Assembly: GCF_009834545.1 (NCBI RefSeq)
Contig: NZ_CP019427.1
Coordinates: forward strand, 6,011,001 to 6,075,000
DNA: 64,000 nucleotides
DNA from: Pseudomonas sp. S04
Lineage (GTDB): Bacteria; Pseudomonadota; Gammaproteobacteria; Pseudomonadales; Pseudomonadaceae
Reading direction: 5' to 3'
Every line of letters starts with the position of its first letter. Position 1 is the stretch's first letter. This document shows, one piece after another, positions 26,811-36,214 of the stretch. The notes under the pieces are model-generated. The model saw only the letters and a program-made list of their open reading frames with translations. It had not been told where the DNA came from and did no database searches. Position numbers and translations under genes: made by a program.

Positions 26811-27218
26811 GTGGAAGAAATCATCGAACAACTGCGAGAAGCCAACGAACCGGTACCGGTGCCCTTGGAGCTGCCTGACGAAGACCAACTGGTGGAAATC
26901 GAGGAACAACTGTTCATCGACATCCCGTTTGTCTTCAGGGAATTCCTGCTGACCGTCAGCGACGTGGTCTACGGCAGCCTGGAACCTGTGACTGTCACAG
27001 ACCCGCAATCCCACACCTACCTGCCGGACGTTGCCGCCAACGCCTGGGACGCAGGCGTGGACCGTAGCCTGATCCCTATCTGCCAGGATGGTGACGACTA
27101 CTACTGCGTCGAAGAAGACGGCACCGTGGTGCTGTGGCAAGCCGAAGACGAACTGGTTGCCGAAGAAACCTGGGAATCGGTATGGCACTGGGCGCGGGAC
27201 GTCTGGCTGGAAAGCTGA
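26811..27218 (+). CDS. SMI1/KNR4 (SUKH) family protein
   Basis: A 135-residue acidic protein with the SUKH layout: an N-terminal helix, PDEDQLVEIEEQLFIDIPFVFREFL near residue 23-47, and a strongly acidic C-terminus with repeated tryptophans (TWESVWHWARDVW). SUKH proteins are often immunity proteins of toxin systems, but stand-alone chromosomal members are also common and no toxin gene adjoins here. Translation probably starts at GTG 26811, with AAGAGGA eight bases upstream; the ATG at 26790 would place that site inside the gene. Confidence 0.75.
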   Translation: MEEIIEQLREANEPVPVPLELPDEDQLVEIEEQLFIDIPFVFREFLLTVSDVVYGSLEPVTVTDPQSHTYLPDVAANAWDAGVDRSLIPICQDGDDYYCVEEDGTVVLWQAEDELVAEETWESVWHWARDVWLES

Positions 27219-27242
27219 GTCTGGCCCCCTGCGTGAGGTTGT

Positions 27243-27329
27243 TGTAGCAACTGGCGAAGCCTGCGTCCGGTAGGCGACGGCTACGCCGCCGAACGCAGCC
27301 TCGCAGCCTCGCAGGCTCGGCAGCTGCTA
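27243..27329. repeat. Long imperfect inverted repeat (REP-type doublet)
   Basis: The left arm gtagcaactggcgaagcctgc and the right arm, read in reverse complement as gtagcagctgccgagcctgc, are nearly identical, giving an about 21-bp imperfect stem. Between them is a GC-rich second hairpin. It lies between convergent genes and resembles a P. fluorescens REP doublet. Confidence 0.65.
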
Positions 27330-27349
27330 CGGGTCTGCGGATCTGCGCT

Positions 27350-29113
27350 TCAATGGCCGGACGACTCCTTGTGGTTGTCCAGGGTTTCCAGCAGGGCCAC
27401 CTGCATCCGCGTATGCACACGGATGAACCAGCGCCAGAGGAGCGCCGCCACCGCGGCGGTGACCACGGCAATCAGCAACAGCAACTTGTTGGTCGGTAAA
27501 ATACTGGCCGACAAGGCTGCCAGCAGCAGGAAAATCACCAGCAGCGAGAGAATCGGGATCACTTCGGCGATCACCCGGCGCACCCGTTGTGTGTGGCGGC
27601 CAGCCATCTCCGGCTTCACCCCCATTTCCGCCAGCAGCATCGAGAGCGCCTTGATCTTGCGATAGGCGGCAATCAGGAAAGGCAGCGACACCAGCAGTGC
27701 CCCACCCCAGATCAGGGCCTTCTGCCAGCTCGGATCGCTGATCCAGTCCTGCAGATAAGCCGACATGCGTTCGGCGAAAAAACCGCCCGACAGGAAGATC
27801 GCCACCACCAGCGCCAGGTTCACCCCCACCTGCAGCAGAATCCGCCGGATCATCGACGCCAGCAGCGCGCCCTCACCCTGCGGCTGGATACTGCGCAACC
27901 ATTCGCCATACATTCCCAGCACCCGGCCAAGGCGCGTCGGTATGACCGCGGCGAGCTTGATCGAGAGTGGGTCAGCCGCGCGAATCAGGTACGGCGTCAG
28001 CAGCGTGGTGATCACCGAGACGGCGACCGCCACCGGGTAGAGGAAATTGCTGGTGACCTGCAAGGTCATGCCCAGCGCCGCGATGATGAAGGAGAACTCA
28101 CCGATCTGTGACAGGCCCATGCCAACCCGCAGCGAGGTGCGTCCGTCGTTGCCGGCAATAAAGGCCCCCAGGCCGCAGGACAGCATCTTGCCCAGCACCA
28201 CGGCGACGGTGATCACCGCAATCGGCCAGGCGTACTGCAATAGAATCAGCGGATCGAGCATCAGGCCAATGGCGACAAAAAAGATTGCGCTGAACAAGTC
28301 GCGAACGGGTTCGATCAGGCGCTCAATTTTCAGTAATTGCCGCGACTCAGCCATGATCGCGCCAATCAGGAACGCCCCCAGCACCATGCTGTACTCCAGC
28401 TTGACCACCAGCAGGCAAAAGCCGAAACACAGGCCCAGCACGGTGATCAGCAGCATTTCATTGCTTTCGAATTTCGCCACGTAGGCCAGCAGCCGCGGCA
28501 CCAGCAGGATGCCGATGACCAGCGCGACGATCATGAACAGCGAGAGTTTGCCGACGGTGGAAAACACCTCGCCCGAACTCACGGTACCGCTCACCGCGAT
28601 GCTCGACAGCAAGGCAATGATACCGATCCCCAGGATGTCCTCGACGATCAGCACGCCAAAAATCAGCTGGGCAAAACGCTCGTTCTTCATCTTCAGGTCG
28701 TTGAGCGCCTTGACGATGATGGTGGTCGAGGAGATCGCCAGGATCGCCCCGAGAAACAGCGAATCCATGGTGTTCCAGTCGAACCAGCGGCCAATTTCGT
28801 AGCCGATCCAGATCATCAGCACGATTTCCAGGAACGCCGCGATAAACGCCGTAGCGCCGACCTTGAACAACTTGCGCAAGCTGAACTCGAGGCCGAGGCA
28901 GAACATCAGGAAAATCACCCCCAGCTCGGCCAGGGTCTTGATGGTCTGCTCGTCATGGATCAGGCCGAATGGCGGGGTGTGCGGGCCAATGATGAAGCCG
29001 GCAACGATGTACCCCAGGACCACGGGCTGCTTGAAGCGATGGAACAGTACGGTCACCACCCCCGCCACCAGCATGATCACTGCCAAATCCTGAATGAAAC
29101 TGATGGCATGCAT
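27350..29113 (-). CDS. CPA2-family cation/proton antiporter (KefB/KefC-like, no RCK domain)
   Basis: A 587-residue polytopic membrane protein. Residues about 5-385 form the Na+/H+ exchanger fold of the CPA2 family, including the FCLGLEFSLRKL and LGIGIIAL-type helices. Instead of the cytoplasmic TrkA-N (RCK) domain of KefB/C, the C-terminal 170 residues contain several further hydrophobic segments around a basic linker. It presumably exchanges K+ or Na+ for protons. The start is set at 29113, with AAGGAG eight bases upstream; the longer frame to 29242 lacks a site. Confidence 0.87.
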   Translation of the reverse strand: MHAISFIQDLAVIMLVAGVVTVLFHRFKQPVVLGYIVAGFIIGPHTPPFGLIHDEQTIKTLAELGVIFLMFCLGLEFSLRKLFKVGATAFIAAFLEIVLMIWIGYEIGRWFDWNTMDSLFLGAILAISSTTIIVKALNDLKMKNERFAQLIFGVLIVEDILGIGIIALLSSIAVSGTVSSGEVFSTVGKLSLFMIVALVIGILLVPRLLAYVAKFESNEMLLITVLGLCFGFCLLVVKLEYSMVLGAFLIGAIMAESRQLLKIERLIEPVRDLFSAIFFVAIGLMLDPLILLQYAWPIAVITVAVVLGKMLSCGLGAFIAGNDGRTSLRVGMGLSQIGEFSFIIAALGMTLQVTSNFLYPVAVAVSVITTLLTPYLIRAADPLSIKLAAVIPTRLGRVLGMYGEWLRSIQPQGEGALLASMIRRILLQVGVNLALVVAIFLSGGFFAERMSAYLQDWISDPSWQKALIWGGALLVSLPFLIAAYRKIKALSMLLAEMGVKPEMAGRHTQRVRRVIAEVIPILSLLVIFLLLAALSASILPTNKLLLLIAVVTAAVAALLWRWFIRVHTRMQVALLETLDNHKESSGH

Positions 29114-29351
29114 GGCGAAGGCTCCTTGATGGGGATGCTGTAGGCGTGACGCGAGAAAAAGCCTGTCGAACGGGCTTTTGAAGGGTAACACCGCGACTTC
29201 CGGCAGAAACGCGGTGCAATATATGGAAACAGATGGATACAAGCGTGACGACCGCGAGCGGCGCGGCGTCCCGTTAAGGATGCTTTGAAAAACAGCTCAA
29301 GTGCCCGCAGAGGTACGCCCCTGAATCCCTGCCTAGAACCGTGAGTGTGCT

Positions 29352-29834
29352 ATGGAACCCGGAAATGCCCAGCTGTCGATGACAGTACTGATGACCCCCG
29401 ACATGGCCAACTTTTCTGGCAATGTCCACGGCGGTACCCTGCTCAAGTACCTCGACGAAGTAGCCTATGCGTGCGCCAGCCGTTATGCCGGCCGGTACGT
29501 GGTGACCCTGTCGGTGGACCAGGTGATTTTTCGCGAGCCGATTCACGTCGGTGAGCTGGTGACATTCCTGGCGTCGGTCAACTACACCGGCAACACCTCG
29601 ATGGAGGTGGGCATCAAGGTGGTGACCGAAAACATCCGCGAGCGCTCGGTGCGCCACACCAACAGTTGCTTCTTCACCATGGTGGCGGTCGACGACCAGC
29701 GCAAGCCCGCGGCGGTGCCACCGCTGCAACCGCAGAACAGCGAAGACCGCCGCCGCTACATCCAGGGCAAACAGCGGCGCCAGGTCCGCCAGGAACTGGA
29801 AAAGCGCTACCAGGAAATCAAGGCCGACGTCTGA
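29352..29834 (+). CDS. Acyl-CoA thioesterase (hotdog fold, YciA/BACH type)
   Basis: A 160-residue hotdog-fold protein. The catalytic region NVHGGTLLKYLDEVAYACA with the Asp-bearing central helix, and SVDQVIFREPIHVGELVTF, match acyl-CoA hydrolases of the YciA/BACH group. It would hydrolyse acyl-CoA esters to free acid and CoA. The C-terminus adds a basic, glutamine-rich tail (about 125-160). It converges on pdxY with a 4-bp gap. Confidence 0.9.
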   Translation: MEPGNAQLSMTVLMTPDMANFSGNVHGGTLLKYLDEVAYACASRYAGRYVVTLSVDQVIFREPIHVGELVTFLASVNYTGNTSMEVGIKVVTENIRERSVRHTNSCFFTMVAVDDQRKPAAVPPLQPQNSEDRRRYIQGKQRRQVRQELEKRYQEIKADV

Positions 29835-29838
29835 GCAA

Positions 29839-30711
29839 TCAGAGGCTGATCGCAGTAGCTTCGAACTTCACCCGCGGATGGGCGATACGGTCCTGGGCCC
29901 GGACCAGCTCCAGCTCGTAGCTGGCACAGGCCTGGGTTTCCAGCAGCACTTCATGCACCGCCGCCGCGGCAAACTCGAACGCGGCCACCAGGCTGTCGCC
30001 CATTAGCACCCGCGCCAGGAACAACCCCGACGTCAGGTCGCCCACGCCCACCGGCTGGCGCGGGAACGCCAACAGCGGACGACGCAGGTGCCAGCTGCCT
30101 TCGGCGGTCACCAGCAGCATTTCGAAGCCGTCCGCCAGCTTGCCGGGATAATCCAGGTGCTTGACCAGTACCGCCTTGGGGCCACGCGCCAACAAAGCGC
30201 GGGCCATGCCCAGGCAATCGAACAGCGACTGCGGCTTGCGCCCGGAGAAGCTGTCGAGCTCCAGTTGGTTCGGGCACATGAAATCAGCCACGGCCGCCGC
30301 TTCGTTGAGCAGGAAGTCGCTGACTTCGGCGGGCACGATGCAACCCTTCTCGGCATGACCCATGACCGGATCGCAGAGGTACAGCGCCTGTGGGTTGATC
30401 GCCTTGATCCGCGCCACGCCACTGAGGATCGCTCGCCCCTGCGCCGCGCTGCCCAGGTAACCCGACAGCACTGCGTCGCAATTGCCCAGCTCGCCGATCG
30501 CGGCAATCCCTTCCACCAGCGCAGGAATCTGCTGGGGCGCCAACACCTCGCCAGCCCACTGGCCGTATTGCGTGTGATTGGAGAACTGCACCGTGTTCAG
30601 CGGCCAGACGTTCACCCCAACCCGCTGCATCGGGAAAACCGCGGCGCTGTTGCCAGCATGACCGAAAACCACGTGGGACTGGATGGCGAGCAGATGCGGT
30701 GTACGTTTCAT
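29839..30711 (-). CDS. pdxY: Pyridoxal kinase PdxY
   Basis: A 290-residue ribokinase-fold enzyme that phosphorylates pyridoxal in B6 salvage. The N-terminal [20 protein letters not shown], the central [10 protein letters not shown] and the C-terminal [14 protein letters not shown], holding the catalytic Asp (GVGD), match PdxY/PdxK. The start at 30711 begins [11 protein letters not shown] and has GGAAA upstream. It is a salvage enzyme with no clear link to its neighbours. Confidence 0.95.
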   Translation of the reverse strand: MKRTPHLLAIQSHVVFGHAGNSAAVFPMQRVGVNVWPLNTVQFSNHTQYGQWAGEVLAPQQIPALVEGIAAIGELGNCDAVLSGYLGSAAQGRAILSGVARIKAINPQALYLCDPVMGHAEKGCIVPAEVSDFLLNEAAAVADFMCPNQLELDSFSGRKPQSLFDCLGMARALLARGPKAVLVKHLDYPGKLADGFEMLLVTAEGSWHLRRPLLAFPRQPVGVGDLTSGLFLARVLMGDSLVAAFEFAAAAVHEVLLETQACASYELELVRAQDRIAHPRVKFEATAISL

Positions 30712-30826
30712 GCGGGATTTCCGTAAAACGATTGAAATTCGAGCCGCGCAGTATGCGACTAAACGCAGCCTGTACGACAGGCCAATGTCGCAGTTAAGCT
30801 GGTGCCAATTAGTTGGAGTGCGTTTG

Positions 30827-31225
30827 ATGCTGACCCTGGGAAATATCTTCGTGCTGATGCTGCTGGCGACCGGTGCAGCATGGCTGTGGCACAACCACGG
30901 CTTGCGCGAGCGAGCGCTGGAACGGGTCAAGCGCCACTGCGCCAAACTCGACATCGAATTGCTCGACGGCAACGTGGCGCTGAAGAAAATCGCGTTCGTC
31001 AAAGATGCCAACGGCCGACGCCGCCTGGCCCGGACCTACAATTTTGAGTTCACCGTGACCGGCGAAACCCGGCATGCCGGTACCATCACCCAGTTCGGCC
31101 AGCACAGCGCACAGATCGAGCTCGCGCCCTACCCGATGCCCTATGATGAAAAACCGGCGATGCCAAGCGCCGAAGTGATCGAGCTGAGCCAGTGGCGCCA
31201 GGATCACAGCAAGCAGCGTCCCTAA
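30827..31225 (+). CDS. DUF3301 membrane-anchored protein
   Basis: A 132-residue protein with one N-terminal transmembrane helix (about 3-22) and a cytoplasmic domain containing [15 protein letters not shown] and an [13 protein letters not shown] strand, characteristic of DUF3301. The family is conserved in gammaproteobacteria and uncharacterised. The start at 30827 was chosen for its TTGGAG upstream; the open frame extends further up without support. It ends 4 bp before the convergent COG0523 gene. Confidence 0.85.
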   Translation: MLTLGNIFVLMLLATGAAWLWHNHGLRERALERVKRHCAKLDIELLDGNVALKKIAFVKDANGRRRLARTYNFEFTVTGETRHAGTITQFGQHSAQIELAPYPMPYDEKPAMPSAEVIELSQWRQDHSKQRP

Positions 31226-31229
31226 GGCC

Positions 31230-32231
31230 TCAAGCCAGCGTCACCCGGCAAGCGGCCAGCGCCTGTTGCAGTTCATCCACCGCTTGAGGCGCCTCGAAGA
31301 TCAACTCCAGGCGTGAATCTTGGCGCCACTCACTGGCCCGCCAATCCAGCGCCGCGTTCTCCAGGGCATTGGCGGATATCCAGCCTTCGGCGCTGTGGAT
31401 AACCAGTTTGGCCCGACGCCAGGTGAGGCCCTGCAGCCAAGCGGCAAGGCGCTGGCGATCGAATACCTGGCTCGAGTGCCAGCGCCAACCGATGCTCCAC
31501 CCCCCTTCCTGCTGCTGACTCAAACAGATTGGCGAGGCCGGGTCGGTCCAGATCAATGGAGCGGGCGCCACGCCCCTGGCGGCAGTAAAGTTATCCACAA
31601 GCGCCTGGGCCTGGCTTTGCCCGCCTGGCAGCTCGCGCAATGGCAACCGACCGTGTTCGGTCCAGATCAGCGGGCACTGGGGCAACAACCCGCTAATTCG
31701 TTGCCGTTGGTCCGCAGCCAGGTGCTCGGCCTTGTTCAGCAGCAACAGCCCGGCGCTGGGCAGCGCTTGTTGTTGCGCGGCGGGCAATGGCTTGCCGGCG
31801 GCCAGCGCCTGGGCGTCGAGCACCATCACGCTCGGCTGGAGCGCCAGCACCCCTTGCCAGGGAGCCTCGCTCAATTGCCGGAGCAACTGTGCCGGATGGC
31901 CGAGACCCGAAGGTTCGATGAACAGGCGATCGGGACGTGAGCGGCGCAGCAACCGACCCAGGCCGATCTGGAAAGGTGCGCCATTCACGCAGCACAGGCA
32001 GCCGCCGGCCACTTCTCCCAGCGCAATGCCATCTGCGCCGGTGGTCAACAGTGCGGCGTCGAGGCCGATCTGACCGAACTCGTTGATCAGTACCGCCCAA
32101 CGTTCGTGCGCCGGCCGCTGCGCCAGCAAGTGACGAATCAGACTGGTCTTGCCGGCACCCAGGGGGCCGGCAATCACGTGGGTAGGGATGTTCTGCAACA
32201 GGCTTGGCGATTTCACGGCAGAGAGCGACAT
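31230..32231 (-). CDS. COG0523 G3E GTPase (CobW-like), second paralogue
   Basis: A 333-residue GTPase of the CobW/COG0523 metallochaperone family. Walker A GPLGAGKT is at 22-29 and the metal-binding CxCC motif GGCLCC at 76-81; NKAE is the base-specificity motif. The C-terminal CobW_C domain covers about 215-330. It is third in a leftward run zigA-DUF1826-this gene, 58 bp after the DUF1826 gene, downstream of a Zur box, so it probably delivers zinc in starvation. It is only distantly similar to ZigA in the same operon. Confidence 0.88.
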   Translation of the reverse strand: MSLSAVKSPSLLQNIPTHVIAGPLGAGKTSLIRHLLAQRPAHERWAVLINEFGQIGLDAALLTTGADGIALGEVAGGCLCCVNGAPFQIGLGRLLRRSRPDRLFIEPSGLGHPAQLLRQLSEAPWQGVLALQPSVMVLDAQALAAGKPLPAAQQQALPSAGLLLLNKAEHLAADQRQRISGLLPQCPLIWTEHGRLPLRELPGGQSQAQALVDNFTAARGVAPAPLIWTDPASPICLSQQQEGGWSIGWRWHSSQVFDRQRLAAWLQGLTWRRAKLVIHSAEGWISANALENAALDWRASEWRQDSRLELIFEAPQAVDELQQALAACRVTLA

Positions 32232-32289
32232 CACAGGAAGATCATCGCAATATGCCTGAGCGCCGGCCGATTCACTATCGCCACCTGAC

Positions 32290-32934
32290 TCACGCCAGCC
32301 AGTCCAGCGTCAGGATCAGGCGGCGCTCTCCCGCCGCCAGGGCCGGCGAACGGTGGATCAGGCCCGCGCCTTCGTTGCCCTGCCACTTCTCCCCCTTGAG
32401 CAACGCCACTTCACCACCGAGCATCTGTTGGCACTGCCCAGGCTCGGCTTGCGGATTGCCCAGGAGCTGACGCTCGATCATGCCCTCTTCCAGCCACTGG
32501 CTGCCGATCCCCGCGTAGGTGGTGATCAGCCGCACTGGCACATGGTCGACGTGAAAACGAGGACACATGGCTTTATCCAGGGTACGCACCCGCACCCCGA
32601 TCCGCCGTGCCCCGAGCAGGCAGGCAAAGGCACTGATCAGCCAGGCAACATCGGCGATAAATCCCTCATAGCCCTGCAGATCACTGCAACAAGCCGCCAG
32701 GCTGCGCAGGTCGGGTTGCGCCTCGTCATTGGCCAATTCGACCACCAGCGATTCGGCCAACGGCTGGTTCAGCGACAACAACAGCGTGGCGAAATCGACG
32801 ATATGCAATGGCAACCGACGCTGCCACAGCGCCAGGTTGGTGCCGTCCTCAAGGATCCGGGTGAACACTTCGGGGGTCTGGCCAATGGCCTGGCGGACCA
32901 ACGGCCGGGCCTGGAGCGCAGGCGCCCGGCTCAT
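32290..32934 (-). CDS. DUF1826 protein
   Basis: A 214-residue protein of the DUF1826 family, which is often found beside COG0523 GTPases in zinc-starvation operons. Cysteine and histidine residues are spread through the middle ([21 protein letters not shown]) and could bind metal, but this is inference. The start overlaps the zigA stop as ATGA and has GAGGAGG upstream, so the two are translationally coupled. Function unknown. Confidence 0.82.
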   Translation of the reverse strand: MSRAPALQARPLVRQAIGQTPEVFTRILEDGTNLALWQRRLPLHIVDFATLLLSLNQPLAESLVVELANDEAQPDLRSLAACCSDLQGYEGFIADVAWLISAFACLLGARRIGVRVRTLDKAMCPRFHVDHVPVRLITTYAGIGSQWLEEGMIERQLLGNPQAEPGQCQQMLGGEVALLKGEKWQGNEGAGLIHRSPALAAGERRLILTLDWLA

Positions 32935-34139
32935 GCCGCCTCCTCGTCGAACCAGGGGCCGAAGGGATCGACCAGCGAGCGCCACCCCTCCACGCCCATG
33001 GCCATTTCGTCAGCGCTGAGCAGGCAGTCATCCAGCTCTGCCGTGAGCTGGGCAAAGTCGATGTTCTGCCCGATGAACACCAGCTCCTGGCGACAATCGC
33101 CGGTGCCAGGCAGCCAATTTTGCATGATCGCCGCGGTGCTTTCCTGATCGTCCGGCCACTGCTCTTTCGGTACAAAACGCCACCAACGCCCAGCAAAACC
33201 GTGGCGCATCAAGCCGCCTGCCTGGGACCAGCTGCCGGCATCCTGGTGCTTGCTGGCCAGCCAGAAAAAGCCCTTGGAACGCAGCAGTTTGCCGTTCACC
33301 CAGGGCCGGTCGATAAAGCTGAAAAAACGCTGGGGATGAAACGGCCGGCGAGCCCGGTAAGCCGTTGAGGCGATGCCGTACTCGGTGGTTTCCGGCACAT
33401 GCTCGCCGCGCAACTCCTGGAGCCAGCCCGGCGCCTGGGCCGCCTTGGCAAAATCGAAACGCCCGGTATTGAGGATCTGCCGCAACGGCACCTCGCCCAT
33501 GACCATGGGGATGACCTGCGCCTGGGCATTCAGGCGCTTGAGGATGGCGATCAACTCCTCCCGATCGGCACTGCTGATCAAATCGATCTTGCTGATTAGC
33601 AGCACATCGGCGAACTCGATCTGCTCGATCAGCAGATCGGTAATCGAACGCTCATCGTCCTCGCCCAGGGTCTGCCCGCGGGAGGCGAGGCTTTCGGCGG
33701 CCTGGTAATCAAGCAGGAAGTTCATCCCGTCGACCACCGTGACCATGGTGTCGAGCCGCGCGATGTCGGCCAGGCTCTGCCCCTGTTCATCACGGAAGGT
33801 GAAAGTCTCCGCCACCGGCAACGGTTCGGAAATCCCGGTGGACTCGATCAGCAGGTAATCGAAGCGACCGTCCCGGGCCAGTTTGCTGACTTCTTCCAGC
33901 AAGTCCTCACGCAGGGTGCAGCAAATGCAGCCGTTGCTCATCTCCACCAGTTTTTCTTCGGCGCGGTTCAGGCTGACATCGCGCTGCACCTCGCTGCCGT
34001 CGATGTTGATTTCGCTCATGTCGTTGACGATCACCGCGACCCGCAGATGCTCGCGGTTGCGCAGGACATAATTGAGCAGGGTGCTTTTTCCGGCGCCGAG
34101 AAAGCCGGAGAGCACGGTAACGGGAAGGCGATTGGGCAT
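32931..34139 (-). CDS. zigA: ZigA-type COG0523 zinc GTPase
   Basis: A 402-residue GTPase/metallochaperone. Walker A GFLGAGKS is at 12-19, the CxCC zinc motif NGCICC at 69-74, SKID is the base-specificity motif, and a long CobW_C domain lies at about 250-400. ZigA is induced under zinc starvation and is thought to hand zinc to client enzymes; in Acinetobacter it is linked to histidine metabolism. GAGGA precedes ATG 34139. It is the first gene after a Zur box at 34199 and heads the operon with DUF1826 and the second COG0523 gene. Confidence 0.9.
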   Translation of the reverse strand: MPNRLPVTVLSGFLGAGKSTLLNYVLRNREHLRVAVIVNDMSEINIDGSEVQRDVSLNRAEEKLVEMSNGCICCTLREDLLEEVSKLARDGRFDYLLIESTGISEPLPVAETFTFRDEQGQSLADIARLDTMVTVVDGMNFLLDYQAAESLASRGQTLGEDDERSITDLLIEQIEFADVLLISKIDLISSADREELIAILKRLNAQAQVIPMVMGEVPLRQILNTGRFDFAKAAQAPGWLQELRGEHVPETTEYGIASTAYRARRPFHPQRFFSFIDRPWVNGKLLRSKGFFWLASKHQDAGSWSQAGGLMRHGFAGRWWRFVPKEQWPDDQESTAAIMQNWLPGTGDCRQELVFIGQNIDFAQLTAELDDCLLSADEMAMGVEGWRSLVDPFGPWFDEEAA

Positions 34140-34198
34140 CAGGTAGTCCTCTGGGCAGCAGGCGTCACGGGAGATCACAGATCAGGCAAGGCGCAAAT

Positions 34199-34211
34199 GT
34201 TATAGTATAAC
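34199..34211. promoter_or_regulatory. Zur box 1 (GTTATAGTATAAC)
   Basis: A perfect 6+1+6 palindrome matching the gammaproteobacterial Zur operator. It lies 59 bp upstream of zigA and about 80 bp upstream of the divergent secreted-protein gene and probably represses both in zinc-replete cells. Confidence 0.9.
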
Positions 34212-34290
34212 AATGCAAATAAGCCAATCCGTGCTTGTCGCCCGCGACGAAGGGCGCAATCCTGGCCCTGCCACCTGCCCGAGAAACCCC

Positions 34291-34668
34291 ATGCCCTATG
34301 CCCTGAAATGCACCTTGTCCGGCCTTTTACTGCTGTTCGCGGCCGATGCCTGGGCGCAACTACCGGGGCTGGCTACCTGTACCCGCAGCGCCACCCTGCT
34401 GGCCTGCGTCGACCCGCAAGGCAATGCCTACAGCGTCGCCACCGCGGGCAATACCACCTACATGCGCGGCTTTGAACAAAACGGCAAACGGTACTGGGCG
34501 CAAACCACCAGCCGTTACGGCCAGCTCACGTTCTTCACTGGCCTGGCCTCCGATGGCGAGGCCTGGGTCGGCTACAGCCGGCGTGTTGGCTGGACCACCC
34601 TTAACCGGTTTTCCAGTTCAGGGGGAGCCAGCGCCCGTTTCACCTGCAGCCGCCTGACGGGCTGTTGA
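34291..34668 (+). CDS. Small secreted protein divergent from zigA (125 aa)
   Basis: The first 23 residues form a signal peptide (core LSGLLLLFAADAWA). The mature part is about 100 residues, with four cysteines (near TC, ACV, FTC and the C-terminal GC) that could form two disulfides, and repeats of Tyr/Thr-rich strands. I do not recognise the family. It is placed between the two Zur boxes and is likely induced with zigA under zinc starvation. The frame is open to 34213, but the signal peptide requires ATG 34291; its ribosome site is weak. Confidence 0.65.
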   Translation: MPYALKCTLSGLLLLFAADAWAQLPGLATCTRSATLLACVDPQGNAYSVATAGNTTYMRGFEQNGKRYWAQTTSRYGQLTFFTGLASDGEAWVGYSRRVGWTTLNRFSSSGGASARFTCSRLTGC

Positions 34669-34713
34669 GGGCAATAGGGGACATGGCTTGAAAAAGCTGT
34701 CGTCGATTTGATT

Positions 34714-34726
34714 GTTATAATATAAC
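34714..34726. promoter_or_regulatory. Zur box 2 (GTTATAATATAAC)
   Basis: Same 13-bp palindrome as Zur box 1 with one different centre base. It is 32 bp upstream of folE2 and probably overlaps its promoter. Confidence 0.9.
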
Positions 34727-34758
34727 ATTCGAAATCATTTCCTACGACGGACCCGCTC

Positions 34759-35655
34759 ATGAATGCGCTGACTCTGCCGGATATCGCCGCGCAGGCCGCA
34801 CGCCAATCCTTGCCCCTGGACTGGGTGGGCATGTGCGGCATTGCTCTTCCTGTTCTATTCGACGACCAGCGCCTGAATGCCAAAGCCGATGCCGGCGTCA
34901 GCCTCGATGACGCGCAAGCCCGTGGCATACATATGTCGCGCCTGTACCTGGCACTGGCCATGCTGGAGCAGGAAAACCTGACACCCGCACTCCTACGTCG
35001 CGTGCTGCAAGATTTTCTCGACAGCCATCAAGGCCTGGCGACCTCGGCTTACCTGCGTATTCACAGCGATATCCTGCTGAAGCGCCCAGCCTTGGTCAGC
35101 CCATTGGCCGGCTGGAAAAGTTACCCGATCAGCCTCGATGCGCGCCTGCAAGGGGCGGTGTTCCACGTGGAACTGCGTGTCGATGTCAGTTACTCCTCCA
35201 CCTGCCCCTGCTCCGCAGCGCTGTCCAGGCAACTGATTCAGCAGCAGTTCGTCGATGACTTTGCCAACACACCTTTGCAGCACGCCGAAGTGCTGGCTTG
35301 GCTTGGTTCCACCCGCGGCATAGTCGCCACCCCCCATAGTCAGCGCAGCACGGCCCAGTTGTGCTTGCACCTGGACGGGACACTCGACGATTTGCCGCTG
35401 ATCGCCGCCATCAACCACGCCGAAGCCGCCCTGGGCACCGCGGTACAAACCGCAGTCAAGCGCGCGGACGAGCAGGCCTTCGCCCTGGCCAACGGGCAAA
35501 ACCTGATGTTCTGCGAGGACGCTGCACGCCGCCTGCACCTGGCGCTGCAACGCTTCCCGGGGCTGCAGGCGTTCGATGTGCGCGTGGTCCACGCCGAAAG
35601 CCTGCACGCCCATGATGCAGTCGCCGAAAGTCACTGGCGCCGGGAGCAACCATGA
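34759..35655 (+). CDS. folE2: GTP cyclohydrolase IB (FolE2), zinc-independent type
   Basis: A 298-residue enzyme that makes 7,8-dihydroneopterin triphosphate from GTP, the first step of folate synthesis, in place of zinc-dependent FolE. The conserved active-site cysteine region STCPCSAALS is at about 147-156, and C149/C151 are the candidate ligands. Type IB enzymes work with several metals, so the gene is a typical zinc-sparing replacement. It follows Zur box 2 and overlaps the next gene by ATGA. A perfect parS-like palindrome lies inside codons 134-139. Confidence 0.95.
   Translation: MNALTLPDIAAQAARQSLPLDWVGMCGIALPVLFDDQRLNAKADAGVSLDDAQARGIHMSRLYLALAMLEQENLTPALLRRVLQDFLDSHQGLATSAYLRIHSDILLKRPALVSPLAGWKSYPISLDARLQGAVFHVELRVDVSYSSTCPCSAALSRQLIQQQFVDDFANTPLQHAEVLAWLGSTRGIVATPHSQRSTAQLCLHLDGTLDDLPLIAAINHAEAALGTAVQTAVKRADEQAFALANGQNLMFCEDAARRLHLALQRFPGLQAFDVRVVHAESLHAHDAVAESHWRREQP
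35159..35174. promoter_or_regulatory. parS-type ParB site within folE2
   Basis: TGTTCCACGTGGAACT contains the full 14-bp palindrome GTTCCACGTGGAAC, the Pseudomonas form of the ParB-binding parS sequence as I recall it. It encodes VFHVEL inside FolE2. Confidence 0.7.
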
Positions 35656-36212
35656 TCCGCAAGAATCCCTCCGGCGACTTGCCGCGCATTGCCGAGTCCG
35701 CCTACGTCGATAAAACCGCAATCATCTGCGGCAAGGTGGTAATCGGCGAGAACGTGTTCGTCGGCCCCTACGCGGTGATTCGGGCCGACGAAGTCGATGA
35801 GTCGGGCCAGATGCAACCAATCACCATCGGCGCCAATTCGAATATTCAGGACGGCGTGGTCATCCACTCCAAATCCGGTGCGGCGGTGACCATCGGCGAG
35901 TTCAGTTCCATCGCCCACCGCTCCATCGTCCACGGCCCCTGCACCGTCGGTAATCGGGTGTTCATCGGTTTCAACAGCGTGCTGTTCAACTGTGCGGTCG
36001 CCGACGGTTGTGTCGTGCGGCACAACTCGGTGGTCGATGGCCGCGACTTGCCCAGGGATTTCTATGTGCCCTCCACCACCCGCATCGGCCCCCACACCGA
36101 CCTGTCCCAGTTCCCGCCGGTCAGCGTCAGCGCCTCGGAGTTTTCCGAAGATGTGGCACGCACCAACGTCGATCTGGTGCGAGGCTACAAAGCCTTGCAG
36201 AACGAGTTTTGA
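35652..36212 (+). CDS. Gamma-carbonic anhydrase-like left-handed beta-helix protein
   Basis: A 186-residue hexapeptide-repeat protein of the CamH/gamma-carbonic anhydrase family. Three histidines fit the metal site: H72 (VVIHSKSG), H89 (SSIAHR) and H94 (SIVHG). PAO1 PA5540 holds the same position in its Zur-regulated cluster. It may be a backup carbonic anhydrase that can use iron or cobalt in zinc starvation; this is inferred from family and context. Starts in an ATGA overlap with folE2. Confidence 0.88.
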   Translation: MIRKNPSGDLPRIAESAYVDKTAIICGKVVIGENVFVGPYAVIRADEVDESGQMQPITIGANSNIQDGVVIHSKSGAAVTIGEFSSIAHRSIVHGPCTVGNRVFIGFNSVLFNCAVADGCVVRHNSVVDGRDLPRDFYVPSTTRIGPHTDLSQFPPVSVSASEFSEDVARTNVDLVRGYKALQNEF

Positions 36213-36214
36213 GC

